Origin: Bythopirellula polymerisocia
GTDB lineage: Bacteria > Planctomycetota > Planctomycetia > Pirellulales > Lacipirellulaceae
Assembly (NCBI RefSeq): GCF_007860015.1
Contig: NZ_SJPS01000001.1
Coordinates: 558,001-622,000 of the forward strand
DNA length: 64,000 nucleotides
Direction of reading: 5' to 3'
Part shown: positions 52,408 to 61,670 of the stretch, in pieces
Layout of the letters: each line of letters starts with the position of its first letter
Numbering within the stretch: position 1 is the stretch's first letter
Translations under genes and position numbers: made by a program
The notes under the pieces: generated by a model
Told to the model about the DNA's origin: nothing
What the model saw: only the letters and a program-made list of their open reading frames with translations
The model's database searches: none

Positions 52408-54963
52408 TTACTGTCCCATACCGAGGAAGGAAGAAATCTCGGGGGCAAATTTTACAACTAGACCGGCGAACACGATGCTCACCATATTCATCAACTTGAT
52501 CAAAATGTTGAGCGAAGGGCCGGTCGTATCTTTAAAGGGGTCGCCGACTGTGTCTCCCACGACGGCGCTCTTGTGGGCGTCAGAGCCTTTGCCGCCGTGT
52601 TGGCCTGTCTCGATGAGTTTCTTAGCATTATCCCATGCCCCACCAGCGTTAGCCATGAAGACCGCCATAGCGAAACCTGAACATAATCCTCCCACGAGAA
52701 GACCCATTACTCCTGCCACGCCGAGAAGCAAGCCGACCAGTACTGGCGCCAGCACGGCAAGTAGCGAAGGGCGGATCATTTCCCGTTGTGCGCCGGCGGT
52801 TGAAATAGCCACACAGCGGGCGTAGTCAGGTGTGGTCGTTCCTTCCATGATTCCCGGCATTTCTCGGAATTGACGGCGGACTTCCATCACCATAGCCATC
52901 GCTGCCCGACCGACCGCTTTCATCGTCATCGCACCGAACACGAACACCATCAATACTCCGGCAAATATTCCCACCAGGACTTTGGGGTTCATCAGTGTGA
53001 CTTGGTAGTAGTCCATGAAGTCAAACAAACCGGCAGGAGTCGTTGCAACCAGTTGGGAGATTAAAGGGTCATCAGTCGCTTGCCGCACTGACCCACCCAA
53101 GTGGTTGATGATCATGTCCACGGGTTTGCCATCGACGAGAACTTCCACGGCGTGTTCTGCATTACTGCGTAACGTGCTGATGGTGTAGTTCTCACGATGA
53201 CTGCCGTCCGCGCCGGCCACATAGAGACCGTACTTGCCGAAACCGAGATCGACTGCTGTGTAGCCTGCACCCTCTTCAACTTGATAGACAGCGGCTGCTT
53301 CGCGGTGAATTCCTACGCGTACCTCTTCGACGTAAGCGGCTAGCAGGGCGAGCGAGGTAAGTGCTGCCGAACCGATAGCAAAACCCTTGCCCACGGCAGC
53401 AGTGGTGTTGCCAAGCGAATCGAGGGCGTCGGTACGCTCGCGGACCTCCTTGGGCAAGCCTGCCATCTCTGCGTTGCCACCTGCGTTGTCGGCAATCGGT
53501 CCATAAGCATCGGTGGCGAGGGTGATTCCCAGGGTCGAGAGCATTCCCACGGATGCCATGCCAACTCCATACAAGCCCATGGCCAAGTTGTCAAAGCCAT
53601 CACACATGCCAAACGAAACCATCATGCCGATGCAGACCGCGGTGATTGGGATCCATGCCGACATCAAACCCGCCGCGATGCCGTCGATAATCAACGGGCC
53701 GGTTCCAGAAACAGCCTGATCGGCGATTCCCTTGGTCGGTTTGTATTCGGCGCTGGTGTAGTATTCCGTGCCGTAGCCAATGATGAGGCCCACCACGAGA
53801 CCGATGGTAACTGCCGCCACGACACCCCAGGCGATACTGGCAGGCAACAGCATGGGCAGAATCACCATGGCCACCACAACGACCAGGGCGCTTGATCCCC
53901 AGATGCCCTTATTGAGCGCCCACATCAGCTCCTTCATCGAAGCACCTTCTTTGGTGGTCACGAGAAAGATACCTGCCAACGACAGCAGGATGCCAAGACT
54001 CGCGAGTACCATCGGGGCACTCAAGAAAGCCAATTGGGCAGAAAACGCATTGTCGAACCCCTCGGGCACTCCGCCAAAGCTGACCGCCGCGACACCTAAA
54101 GCCATCGTGGCAAGGATAGATCCGGCGTAGGACTCGTAGAGGTCGGCCCCCATGCCGGCGACGTCTCCGACGTTGTCACCGACATTATCAGCGATCGTCG
54201 CGGGGTTCCGCGGATCGTCTTCTGGGATCCCGGCTTCGACTTTGCCCACCAGATCCGCTCCCACATCAGCTGCCTTGGTATAGATTCCACCGCCGACGCG
54301 CGCAAAGAGTGCCTGTGACGATGCCCCCATTCCGAAGCAGAGCATCACGACAGTAATAGTTTCGAGGCTCATTGGCTCGCCACCGAACAGGACATGGTGG
54401 AATTTGTAGAGGTACAGGAACCATAAACTGATGTCGAGCATTGCCAACCCAACGACGGTCAAGCCCATCACCGAACCGGCACGGAAAGCAATTTTCAAGC
54501 CTTGGTCAAGAGAATGGCTGGCCCCCTGGGCTGTTCGTGCCGAGGCACTGGTGGCGGTCTTCATTCCAAAAAAACCAGCGAGCCCCGAGAAGAAGCCACC
54601 TGTTAGAAAGGCGAAAGGAACAAGAGGGTGCTGTACATGGAGTCCAAAGGCCATCACGGCTAGCAAAGCCGAAACGACGACAAAGAAGATCGCCACAACG
54701 CGGTATTGCCGCCGCAAGTAGGCATAGGCCCCATCGCGAACGTATTGGGCAATCTCTTGCATCCGCTCATTTCCCTCGCTCTGGGCCATGATCCAGCGAT
54801 AAAAGCCCATTGCACTCACGAGTGCGATAACAGCACAGATCCAAGTAACATGCCACCACGCAGGCAGAGCGCGCGCGGCAGAGTCGATCCCATCAGCCAC
54901 TGCAAAGAGCGAAAAAGAGCTGCTAGGACCTACGTGAGGGTCAAATATGTGGGCAATAGGCAT
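52408..54963 (-). CDS. hppA: Membrane pyrophosphatase (ion-pumping)
   Basis: An 851-residue ion-translocating inorganic pyrophosphatase. Seen: EDDPRNPATIADNVGDNVGDVAGMGADLYESYAGS (catalytic loop), GNTTAAVGKGFAIGSAAL, where the Ala following GNTTA marks the K+-dependent branch, and the C-terminal SDAHKSAVVGDTVGDPFKDTTGPSLNIL. About 16 hydrophobic segments. It is longer than the usual 660-750 residues because of an extra periplasmic segment of about 80 residues between YVEEVRVGIH and LMNPKVLVGIF. It may pump H+ or Na+; which cannot be decided by eye. It saves ATP by using pyrophosphate. Confidence 0.95.
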   Translation of the reverse strand: MPIAHIFDPHVGPSSSFSLFAVADGIDSAARALPAWWHVTWICAVIALVSAMGFYRWIMAQSEGNERMQEIAQYVRDGAYAYLRRQYRVVAIFFVVVSALLAVMAFGLHVQHPLVPFAFLTGGFFSGLAGFFGMKTATSASARTAQGASHSLDQGLKIAFRAGSVMGLTVVGLAMLDISLWFLYLYKFHHVLFGGEPMSLETITVVMLCFGMGASSQALFARVGGGIYTKAADVGADLVGKVEAGIPEDDPRNPATIADNVGDNVGDVAGMGADLYESYAGSILATMALGVAAVSFGGVPEGFDNAFSAQLAFLSAPMVLASLGILLSLAGIFLVTTKEGASMKELMWALNKGIWGSSALVVVVAMVILPMLLPASIAWGVVAAVTIGLVVGLIIGYGTEYYTSAEYKPTKGIADQAVSGTGPLIIDGIAAGLMSAWIPITAVCIGMMVSFGMCDGFDNLAMGLYGVGMASVGMLSTLGITLATDAYGPIADNAGGNAEMAGLPKEVRERTDALDSLGNTTAAVGKGFAIGSAALTSLALLAAYVEEVRVGIHREAAAVYQVEEGAGYTAVDLGFGKYGLYVAGADGSHRENYTISTLRSNAEHAVEVLVDGKPVDMIINHLGGSVRQATDDPLISQLVATTPAGLFDFMDYYQVTLMNPKVLVGIFAGVLMVFVFGAMTMKAVGRAAMAMVMEVRRQFREMPGIMEGTTTPDYARCVAISTAGAQREMIRPSLLAVLAPVLVGLLLGVAGVMGLLVGGLCSGFAMAVFMANAGGAWDNAKKLIETGQHGGKGSDAHKSAVVGDTVGDPFKDTTGPSLNILIKLMNMVSIVFAGLVVKFAPEISSFLGMGQ

Positions 54964-55051
54964 CTTGGTTCAGTCCTTAAGGGTACGCGGACCAACATCG
55001 AGTTAGACCTTCCGCGCGAGGGAGAAAATTGTTTTTCCCGGATGTCTGAAA

Positions 55052-55549
55052 TTAGTCGCTCTCAAGTTGTATTCCTGAAAGTGGAAGTCGTGAGCCGCAC
55101 ATTTCTAGCAATTGCAGTCGTGTCCCACTCAAGCGAAGCGCCATGGCACTCGCGGCCTGACGCATGAATTCGAACCCGAATGAGGGATGATCGTTGCAGA
55201 ACTTCGATAACTCGGACCCATCAAACACCAATGCCTTGACGGGAGTTAACGTACTGGCTGTATCCGACAGTCTGGTTCTTCCCAGCAAGGACGACCATCC
55301 CACCAGATCTCCATCTCCGACAATCGCGATCTGTCGACAGCTCTGCTTGGGTTCGCAGATCGCCAGTGACACTTGCCCACTGAGGATGATGTAAACCTCC
55401 TTGGCGCGATCGTATTCTTCGAAGATCACTGTGCGTTGTGGTAGTTCAACTTCGCGACAGATTTTGGCTACTTCTTCCAAATCTTCCGCCTGCATGTTGC
55501 TAAAGAAGCGACTTCTTTTCAGCTTCGCCACTGTGTCATTGTCACTCAT
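55052..55549 (-). CDS. Cyclic-nucleotide-binding-domain protein
   Basis: A 165-residue protein made mostly of one cNMP-binding beta-roll of the Crp/Fnr type (FFSNMQAEDLEEVAKICREVELPQRTVIFEEYDRAKEVYIILSGQVSLAI, GDGDLVGWSSLLGRTRLSDTASTLTPVKALVF). A C-terminal helix follows, but no clear DNA-binding helix-turn-helix, so it is probably a ligand-sensing partner and not a transcription factor. Its start follows GAGAGGTGATTC. Confidence 0.88.
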   Translation of the reverse strand: MSDNDTVAKLKRSRFFSNMQAEDLEEVAKICREVELPQRTVIFEEYDRAKEVYIILSGQVSLAICEPKQSCRQIAIVGDGDLVGWSSLLGRTRLSDTASTLTPVKALVFDGSELSKFCNDHPSFGFEFMRQAASAMALRLSGTRLQLLEMCGSRLPLSGIQLESD

Positions 55550-55627
55550 GAATCACCTCTCTCGTTGAGAACTTTCATTATTCAAAGGTAGTTGATGGGA
55601 CAGGAACTCTATCCATTACTTGTGCAT

Positions 55628-56119
55628 TTAGCCATTCAAATGCTTACGCAGAAATGCTGTTACTCTTTGCGGGCTAATGATCCCTAGGGCTTTGTGTTTG
55701 ACATCGATCACAGGTACATGACGGAACCCAAGCACGGCCATGACACACAATGCAGCGGCCGAGGAATCCGACTCGTAGACGAATGCGGGATCTTTTGTCA
55801 TGACCTCGCTGACGGGATTGTCTTTTAGTTGTTCATATCCTAAGGCCACCTTTTCGAGCACATCGCGATCTGAGAAGACACCGACCAGACGCCCGTCCTC
55901 TTCGATCAGCAGGCTAGCAACTTGAAGACTCGCCAATTGCTCCACCGCTTTGTGGATGGGTGTGTCTGGAGTTGCAACGGCTACCGGTCGAAACTGAATT
56001 TCAGCAACGCTCTTTTCTGCCAGGGCCTTCTCCAGTGGATCAGAGTATTCTTTCGGTTCGTAATTCTGAAGCGGGTCTTGAAAATCTTCGGATTCTGCGG
56101 GGACTTGTTTTTCAGGCAT
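55628..56119 (-). CDS. CBS-domain protein
   Basis: A 163-residue protein with an acidic N-terminal arm (EDFQDPLQNYEPKEYSDPLEK) and two CBS domains: VATPDTPIHKAVEQLASLQVASLLIEEDGRLVGVFSDRDVLEKVA and MTKDPAFVYESDSSAAALCVMAVLGFRHVPVIDVKHKALGIISPQRV. It probably binds adenylates and reports energy state. AAGGAG overlaps the stop of the preceding CBS gene; the two are two bases apart, so their translation is coupled. Confidence 0.92.
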   Translation of the reverse strand: MPEKQVPAESEDFQDPLQNYEPKEYSDPLEKALAEKSVAEIQFRPVAVATPDTPIHKAVEQLASLQVASLLIEEDGRLVGVFSDRDVLEKVALGYEQLKDNPVSEVMTKDPAFVYESDSSAAALCVMAVLGFRHVPVIDVKHKALGIISPQRVTAFLRKHLNG

Positions 56120-56121
56120 GG

Positions 56122-56598
56122 TTAAGCTCCTTCCCGATCGACAGGATATGGGTTTCCACCAATTCGCTGGACGTTGACTTGGCCAGGGAAATGTTCTGCA
56201 ACATATTCCATCAGTCCCTTTTGACCAGTCAGGCCAGCCAGCTGCCCATCTTCATTGACCACGATGAGAAAACGCACATTGCGAGATTCTAAAGCATCAA
56301 GAACTCGAGCGATAGGATCGGTGATCTTGACCGTTGGCCAATCTTTCTTGAGGTGCTTGGAGATAGGTTCGTTCACGACAGCGGAGTTTTTGCTGAGCAG
56401 TTGTGTCAGTTCGGATTCAGGGAACAAACCTTGCGGCACTCGATTCCGATCAAGAACAATTGCACACCCAAGTTTGTTTTTTCGCATGGCTGTGACAGCG
56501 TCGCGAATCGTAGCATTCTCTTGGACCACCACAGGATCGCGGAGGGCCAGTCTGCCTACTGTTTCAGTTCGCATGTTTTCATAGAGTCCCATCTTCAT
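56122..56598 (-). CDS. CBS-domain protein
   Basis: A 158-residue protein with two CBS domains: LALRDPVVVQENATIRDAVTAMRKNKLGCAIVLDRNRVPQGLFPESELTQLL and WPTVKITDPIARVLDALESRNVRFLIVVNEDGQLAGLTGQKGLMEYV. It begins at ATG 56598 (or ATG 56592) and directly precedes the next CBS gene. The two may form a heteromer. Confidence 0.9.
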   Translation of the reverse strand: MKMGLYENMRTETVGRLALRDPVVVQENATIRDAVTAMRKNKLGCAIVLDRNRVPQGLFPESELTQLLSKNSAVVNEPISKHLKKDWPTVKITDPIARVLDALESRNVRFLIVVNEDGQLAGLTGQKGLMEYVAEHFPGQVNVQRIGGNPYPVDREGA

Positions 56599-56642
56599 CT
56601 CGCTTCTAAGGATTCAGTTGGAAAGAAACACTATCTTGCCTA

Positions 56643-57656
56643 TCAGGGATACCAATATTCTTTGGTGTAGGTTGTCAGTGCTTTCATGTAGTTTGCACGT
56701 TCCAATGCGCTCGGGTCCGGGCAGTTGGCCCGACTCATACTTCCCTTGAGCTGGTCCACGGAAACATATTCGTTTTCAGAAAGCCAGCTACTTAATTCAG
56801 TCAGGATGGTCTCAACGTGACGAGGTCCTTTTTTCAGAAGTGCCGTGGTCAGCATCGCAACATCTGCCCCAACCAAGAGCACCCGACTCACGTCGGCAGC
56901 ATGATGAATGCCGCTAGTAGCAGCCAAGGAGCATTGCAGTTGGTCGCGCAATATAGCGATCCATCGCAAGGGCAATCGCACTTCGTAAGGCTGACTCAGA
57001 ACCAGATCGGGGATAATCTCCAAGGTTTCGAGGTCGAGATCAGGTTCCAGGAAGCGATTGAAGAGCACCAAGCCATCTGCACCGACAGTCATGAGCCTGT
57101 AGGCGATATTGGGGATGCTGGTGAATTGCGAACCAATTTTTACGGCCAATGGGATATTGATCGATTGCCGTACACTGGCCACCAAGTCAACGTAGCGTTG
57201 TTCGACATCCTGCGAATCCATACCACAGTCGGTCGGGACAAAGTAAACGTTCAATTCGAGTGCGTCTGCCCCCGCATCAACCAGCATTTGTGCATAGCGG
57301 GTCCAACCCCCTGGAGTGTGGCCGTTGAGGCTGGCGATTACCGGAACAGATAGTGCATTCTTTGCTTCTTCGATTAGATCGAGGTATTCTTGCGGCCCTT
57401 TGCTATAGTTCTCTGTCTCAGGAAAATAGGAAAGGGATTCGGCGTAGGAATCGGCCTGATATTGGTACAAGCGATCAATCTGTGCCTCGTCGTGTTCGAT
57501 TTGTTCTTCAAACAACGAAGGCAGCACGACGGCAGCAATGCCACTGTCTTCTAATTGGCGGAGAGCGTCTAAATTACCCGTGAGGGGACCGGCAGAGGCC
57601 ACGATAGGGTTCTTTAGTGTCATACCCAGGTAAGTCGTCGATAGATCAGTACTCAT
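56643..57656 (-). CDS. Dihydroorotate dehydrogenase-like flavoprotein
   Basis: A 337-residue TIM-barrel FMN protein related to class 1 dihydroorotate dehydrogenase: TYLGMTLKNPIVASAGPLTGN, PVIASLNGHTPGGWTRYAQMLVDAGADALELNVY, IPLAVKIGSQFTSIPNIAYRL and DGLVLFNRF. In many bacteria such a protein sits beside pyruvate:ferredoxin oxidoreductase, as here (52 bases after nifJ), so it probably serves an electron-transfer role and not pyrimidine synthesis. The start at ATG 57656 was chosen over a TTG four codons earlier. Confidence 0.88.
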   Translation of the reverse strand: MSTDLSTTYLGMTLKNPIVASAGPLTGNLDALRQLEDSGIAAVVLPSLFEEQIEHDEAQIDRLYQYQADSYAESLSYFPETENYSKGPQEYLDLIEEAKNALSVPVIASLNGHTPGGWTRYAQMLVDAGADALELNVYFVPTDCGMDSQDVEQRYVDLVASVRQSINIPLAVKIGSQFTSIPNIAYRLMTVGADGLVLFNRFLEPDLDLETLEIIPDLVLSQPYEVRLPLRWIAILRDQLQCSLAATSGIHHAADVSRVLLVGADVAMLTTALLKKGPRHVETILTELSSWLSENEYVSVDQLKGSMSRANCPDPSALERANYMKALTTYTKEYWYP

Positions 57657-57707
57657 CGTAATGTCCAACCATTAGTTGTCATGATTTGTTGTGAATGTTG
57701 TGTGAAA

Positions 57708-60700
57708 CTACTCCGACATAGTGCGTTCGATTCCTGCCATCTGTTCGTAGTAGTGCCATTGATCGTTGATGTCTTGCTGGGTCAATTTGAACAGACGATC
57801 CGCTTCCTCGGGGTTGGATCGAGCTAACATTCCGAAACGTGCTTCTTGCATGGCAAAGTCGCGGAAAGTCATGCGCGGGGCGCGACTATCTAGATGGAAG
57901 GGCTGCCCATCGGCGCGAGCTTCACGTGGATCATAGCGATACAAGGGCCAGAAGGCGGATTGCACAGCGTCTTTTTGGTGCGTCATAGAGGTCGTCATAT
58001 TGATGCCATGAGCAATGCAGTGACTATATGCCAAGATGAGCGAAGGGCCTGGATAGGATTCGGCCTCGGCAAAGGCACGGATTGTTTGGGCAGGGTTTGC
58101 TCCCATAGCGATCTGGGCGACATACACATTTCCGTACGAAACGGCGAGCATCCCGAGGTCTTTTCTGCGAGACTGTTTTCCACTTGAGGCGAATTTTGCC
58201 ACGGCGGCACGTGGGGTTGATTTGGAAGCCTGGCCTCCGGTGTTGGAGTAGACTCCTGTATCGAGGACTAGAATATTTACGTCGCGACCGGTGGTGAGCA
58301 CGTGATCCAGCCCGCCGAAGCCGATGTCATAGGCCCAACCGTCGCCTCCCACGATCCACACACTGCGACGCACTAAGACATCGGCGATGGCTGAGAGGGT
58401 TTTGGCTGCAGGGAGGTCGAGGTTGGCGAGTTGCTTGCGTAACTCGACTACGCGGCCACGCTGCTCTTGCAACTCTTTTTCATCAGTTTTGTGTGACGCA
58501 CTTAAAGCCGTGACTAGATCTGGGTTCAACTGATCTGCACATGCCGCCAGCAGAAAATTTGCGTATTCATGCTTGGCATCGATGGCCAGTCGCAGTCCAA
58601 GGCCGAACTCGGCATTGTCTTCAAAGAGTGAGTTATTCCAAGTGGGACCACGGCCTTGCGAGTTGGTAGTCCATGGTGTTGTTGGCAAGTTGCCTCCGTA
58701 AATGGATGAACAGCCGGTCGCATTCCCAATCAAGGCACGATCGCCAAACATCTGGCTCATGAGTTTGAGGTAGGGGGTCTCGCCACAACCGGCACATGCT
58801 CCTGAGAATTCAAATAGCGGCTCGAGCAATTGAGATCCCTTCACGGAGTCGATCTTCAGTTGAGTGCGGTCGGATTGCTCAATCTCCAAGAAGAAATCGA
58901 AGTTGGCTCGCTCTCTCTCCAGATGTTCATCCTTGGATTCCATGTTGATGGCTTTGTGGCGAGCCACTTCTTTGCTCTTCGCGGGGCAGACATCAACACA
59001 GACGCCGCAGCCTGTGCAATCATCCGGAGCAACCTGAATAGTCATGAGGTGCTCAGGCTGCTCTTTGTCGCGCCAAGCTTTTGACAGATAGCCGTTCGGC
59101 GCGGAAGCGATAGTATCTTCAGCGAAGACTTTCACACGAATGGCGGCATGGGGGCATACCAGCGAGCAGAGACCACAGTCTATGCAAATCGAGGGATCCC
59201 AGATCGGAATCTCGGTTGCAATACTGCGTTTTTCGAGTTTTGCAGTACCAGTGGGGAAGGTTCCATCAACTGGGAGCGCGCTCACGGGCAGCAGTTCACC
59301 TCTGCCAGCCAAGAGTGCTGAGGTCACACGCTCTACGAAAGTGGAATGACTACTGCCGTTGAGTACCAGCTCAACGGGAATGTCGTCGATCTTCATGTCG
59401 GGAACTTGCACTTCATGGAGGGCAGCCAGTGCCGCGTCCACGGCCGCAAAGTTACGTTCGAGCACCTGTTCGCCCCGCCTGCCATAGGTCTTGCGAATCG
59501 CCTTCTTAATTTGCTCGATCGCTTGTTCACGCGGCAGAATGTCGGCCAACGCGAAGAAACAAGTCTGCATGACCGTGTTGATCCGACCCCCCATGCCAGT
59601 CTCATTGGCCACCTGAAGGGCATCGATCACGTGAAATTTTAGGCCCTTATCGATAATTTGCCGTTGGACGCTGCTTGGCAACTTGCTCCAGACTTCCTCA
59701 GGTTTGAAAGGGCTATTGAGGAGAAAGGTCGCATTCGGCCCAGCAATTTGCAAGACATCCATCTTTTCCAGGAAATTGAATTGATGGCAGGCAACGAAGT
59801 TGGCATCTTCAATCAGATAGGTTGAATTGATTGGCCTGGGACTGAATCGCAAATGAGAGACGGTAACCGATCCTGCTTTCTTCGAGTCGTAGACGAAATA
59901 TCCTTGGGCGTACATCGCCGTATTTTCGCCAATGATTTTTACGGAGTTCTTGCTGGCGCCAACCGTTCCATCACTTCCTAAGCCGTAGAAGACGGCCCGC
60001 TTTACATCCTCGGATTCTTGCATCGACTCGGGATCCCAGCTGAGACTCAGATTCGTGACGTCGTCTCGAATGCCAACGGTGAAGTGTTGTTTCGGGGTTT
60101 CCTTGGCCAGTTCCTCGTAGATGCTCACAACCATCGCAGGAGTAAATTCTTTGGAAGAGAGCCCGTAGCGACCTCCGATGATTCGTGGCAGCTTGCGATG
60201 AACCGAACCGTTGCTGCCCTGAGTTTCATAAAATGCCGTGAGAACGTCTTGATACAGAGGCTCACCTAGTGAACCAGGCTCCTTCGTGCGATCGAGCACG
60301 GCGATCCGCTCGACGGTAGCAGGCAGGGCGGCTAGGAAGGCACTCCTGTCGAACGGACGATACAATCGCACTTTCAGCAGGCCGACCTTTTTGCCCTGTG
60401 CCGACAAGCTTTGCACGGCCTCTTCGACTGCCCCGGCCCCAGAACCCATCATGACAATCACATGATTGGCATCTTCGGCACCGACGTAGTCAAAGAGGTG
60501 ATATTGCCGTCCGGTCAGTTTTGCAAACCGGTCCATTGTCTCTTGAACTATGTTTGGCACGGCTAGATAGAACGGATTGCATGCCTCGCGAGCCTGGAAG
60601 AAGACATCTGGGTTCTGAGCAGAGCCTCGTAGCACCGGTCGGTCAGGGTCCATCGCGCGGTCGCGGTGTTCCTGAACAAACCGGTTGTCTTGCATTGCCC

Positions 60701-61277
60701 GAATGTGTTCATCGGAAATGATTTCGATTTTGTTCACTTCATGGGAAGTCCTAAATCCATCGAAGAAGTGCAAGAACGGCACGCGCGATTGAAAGGTTGC
60801 CGACTGCGAGATTAAGGCAAAGTCATGTGCCTCTTGGACGCTGTTTCCTGCCAACATTGCCCAGCCAGTGCTACGTACCGCCATCACGTCGCTGTGGTCC
60901 CCAAAGATTGAGAGGGCATGCGTAGCCACGGTGCGTGCCGAGACGTGGAATACCGTGGGAGTTAATTCGCCGGCAATCTTAAACATGTTGGGGATCATGA
61001 GCAGCAGGCCTTGCGAGGCGGTGAACGTAGTGCTCAATGCACCCGCTTGGAGGGCACCATGGACCGCGCCGGCTGCCCCTGCCTCGCTCTGCATCTCGAT
61101 CACTTCAGGAACCGTGCCATAGATATTGCGTCTGCCAAAGGAAGACCAGGTATCGCAGTACTCACCCATCGGAGAGGCGGGAGTGATGGGATAGATGGCG
61201 ATGACTTCATTCGTTGAATGGGCAATCAAGGCTGCTGCTTCGTTTCCATCAACGGTACTGAATCGGTGGTTGCTCAC
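57708..61277 (-). CDS. nifJ: Pyruvate:ferredoxin (flavodoxin) oxidoreductase
   Basis: A 1189-residue, single-chain PFOR that converts pyruvate and CoA to acetyl-CoA, CO2 and reduced ferredoxin, an oxygen-sensitive reaction typical of anaerobic metabolism. Domains: N-terminal FSTVDGNEAAALIAHSTNEVIAIYPITPASPMGEYCDTW, the central EKR-type region, the two-cluster ferredoxin region (CIDCGLCSLVCPHAAIRVKVF and CTGCGVCVDVCPAKSKEVA), a further Cys pair in FSGACAGCGETPYLKL, and the ThDP site WIVGGDGWAYDIGFGGLDHVL. It starts with GTG 61277 after AAGGGAAAACTT. It is the first gene of a long reverse-strand series. Confidence 0.96.
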   Translation of the reverse strand: MSNHRFSTVDGNEAAALIAHSTNEVIAIYPITPASPMGEYCDTWSSFGRRNIYGTVPEVIEMQSEAGAAGAVHGALQAGALSTTFTASQGLLLMIPNMFKIAGELTPTVFHVSARTVATHALSIFGDHSDVMAVRSTGWAMLAGNSVQEAHDFALISQSATFQSRVPFLHFFDGFRTSHEVNKIEIISDEHIRAMQDNRFVQEHRDRAMDPDRPVLRGSAQNPDVFFQAREACNPFYLAVPNIVQETMDRFAKLTGRQYHLFDYVGAEDANHVIVMMGSGAGAVEEAVQSLSAQGKKVGLLKVRLYRPFDRSAFLAALPATVERIAVLDRTKEPGSLGEPLYQDVLTAFYETQGSNGSVHRKLPRIIGGRYGLSSKEFTPAMVVSIYEELAKETPKQHFTVGIRDDVTNLSLSWDPESMQESEDVKRAVFYGLGSDGTVGASKNSVKIIGENTAMYAQGYFVYDSKKAGSVTVSHLRFSPRPINSTYLIEDANFVACHQFNFLEKMDVLQIAGPNATFLLNSPFKPEEVWSKLPSSVQRQIIDKGLKFHVIDALQVANETGMGGRINTVMQTCFFALADILPREQAIEQIKKAIRKTYGRRGEQVLERNFAAVDAALAALHEVQVPDMKIDDIPVELVLNGSSHSTFVERVTSALLAGRGELLPVSALPVDGTFPTGTAKLEKRSIATEIPIWDPSICIDCGLCSLVCPHAAIRVKVFAEDTIASAPNGYLSKAWRDKEQPEHLMTIQVAPDDCTGCGVCVDVCPAKSKEVARHKAINMESKDEHLERERANFDFFLEIEQSDRTQLKIDSVKGSQLLEPLFEFSGACAGCGETPYLKLMSQMFGDRALIGNATGCSSIYGGNLPTTPWTTNSQGRGPTWNNSLFEDNAEFGLGLRLAIDAKHEYANFLLAACADQLNPDLVTALSASHKTDEKELQEQRGRVVELRKQLANLDLPAAKTLSAIADVLVRRSVWIVGGDGWAYDIGFGGLDHVLTTGRDVNILVLDTGVYSNTGGQASKSTPRAAVAKFASSGKQSRRKDLGMLAVSYGNVYVAQIAMGANPAQTIRAFAEAESYPGPSLILAYSHCIAHGINMTTSMTHQKDAVQSAFWPLYRYDPREARADGQPFHLDSRAPRMTFRDFAMQEARFGMLARSNPEEADRLFKLTQQDINDQWHYYEQMAGIERTMSE

Positions 61278-61387
61278 AAGTTTTCCCTTATCCAGATTCC
61301 ATCACCAGCCCGACTATACAGACAGGCCATTGTTTGCTTTTTAGTAAGAATCAAATGCCCGTACGTTGTAGGGCGACAGACCCTGGG

Positions 61388-61402
61388 GCAAATGTCATTC
61401 CA
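61388..61402 (-). promoter_or_regulatory. nifJ: Sigma-54-like promoter of the nifJ operon
   Basis: On the reverse strand TGGAATGACATTTGC has the -24 GG (61400-61401) and -12 GC (61388-61389) at correct spacing, and is followed by C. It is less close to consensus than the BON promoter (3 of 6 at TGGCAC). It ends 111 bases before the nifJ start codon. Confidence 0.5.
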
Positions 61403-61542
61403 CCTGAAGCAATAGGGAAATGAGATCGTGAGGAACTCGTTGCCGCGGTCTCTCCTGGTGACTCACAACTGCTTGCCGATTGGCATCAGACTCTTCCCAA
61501 CTTATAGATAATGAGGATTGCGGCGTGGATTTACTGTGCCAG

Positions 61543-61569
61543 ATTCGCACACTTGTGTGCCAAAACTGG
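61543..61569. promoter_or_regulatory. Putative activator-binding site, copy B
   Basis: ATTCGCACACTT, four bases, GCCAAAAC then TGG; the counterpart of copy A at 49991-50017 in the same orientation relative to its promoter. Bases 61547-61560 form a perfect dyad, GCACAC-TT-GTGTGC. It lies 142-169 bases upstream of the -24 box of the nifJ promoter. The stretch 61278-61764 is otherwise gene-free and holds the aldolase promoter. Confidence 0.55.
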
Positions 61570-61670
61570 ATCCGGTGCTTCACTTGAGCTTAGAGAAATA
61601 AATTGTTCTCTTCCTTGATAACTCTCAAAACCGGCATTGGAGCAGGACTTCAAAGGGAGAATTCGAGAAC

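Noticed and set aside
61395-61583. A 62-codon open frame upstream of nifJ
   Set aside because: It overlaps the proposed promoter and activator site, has no ribosome binding site and no protein-like features.
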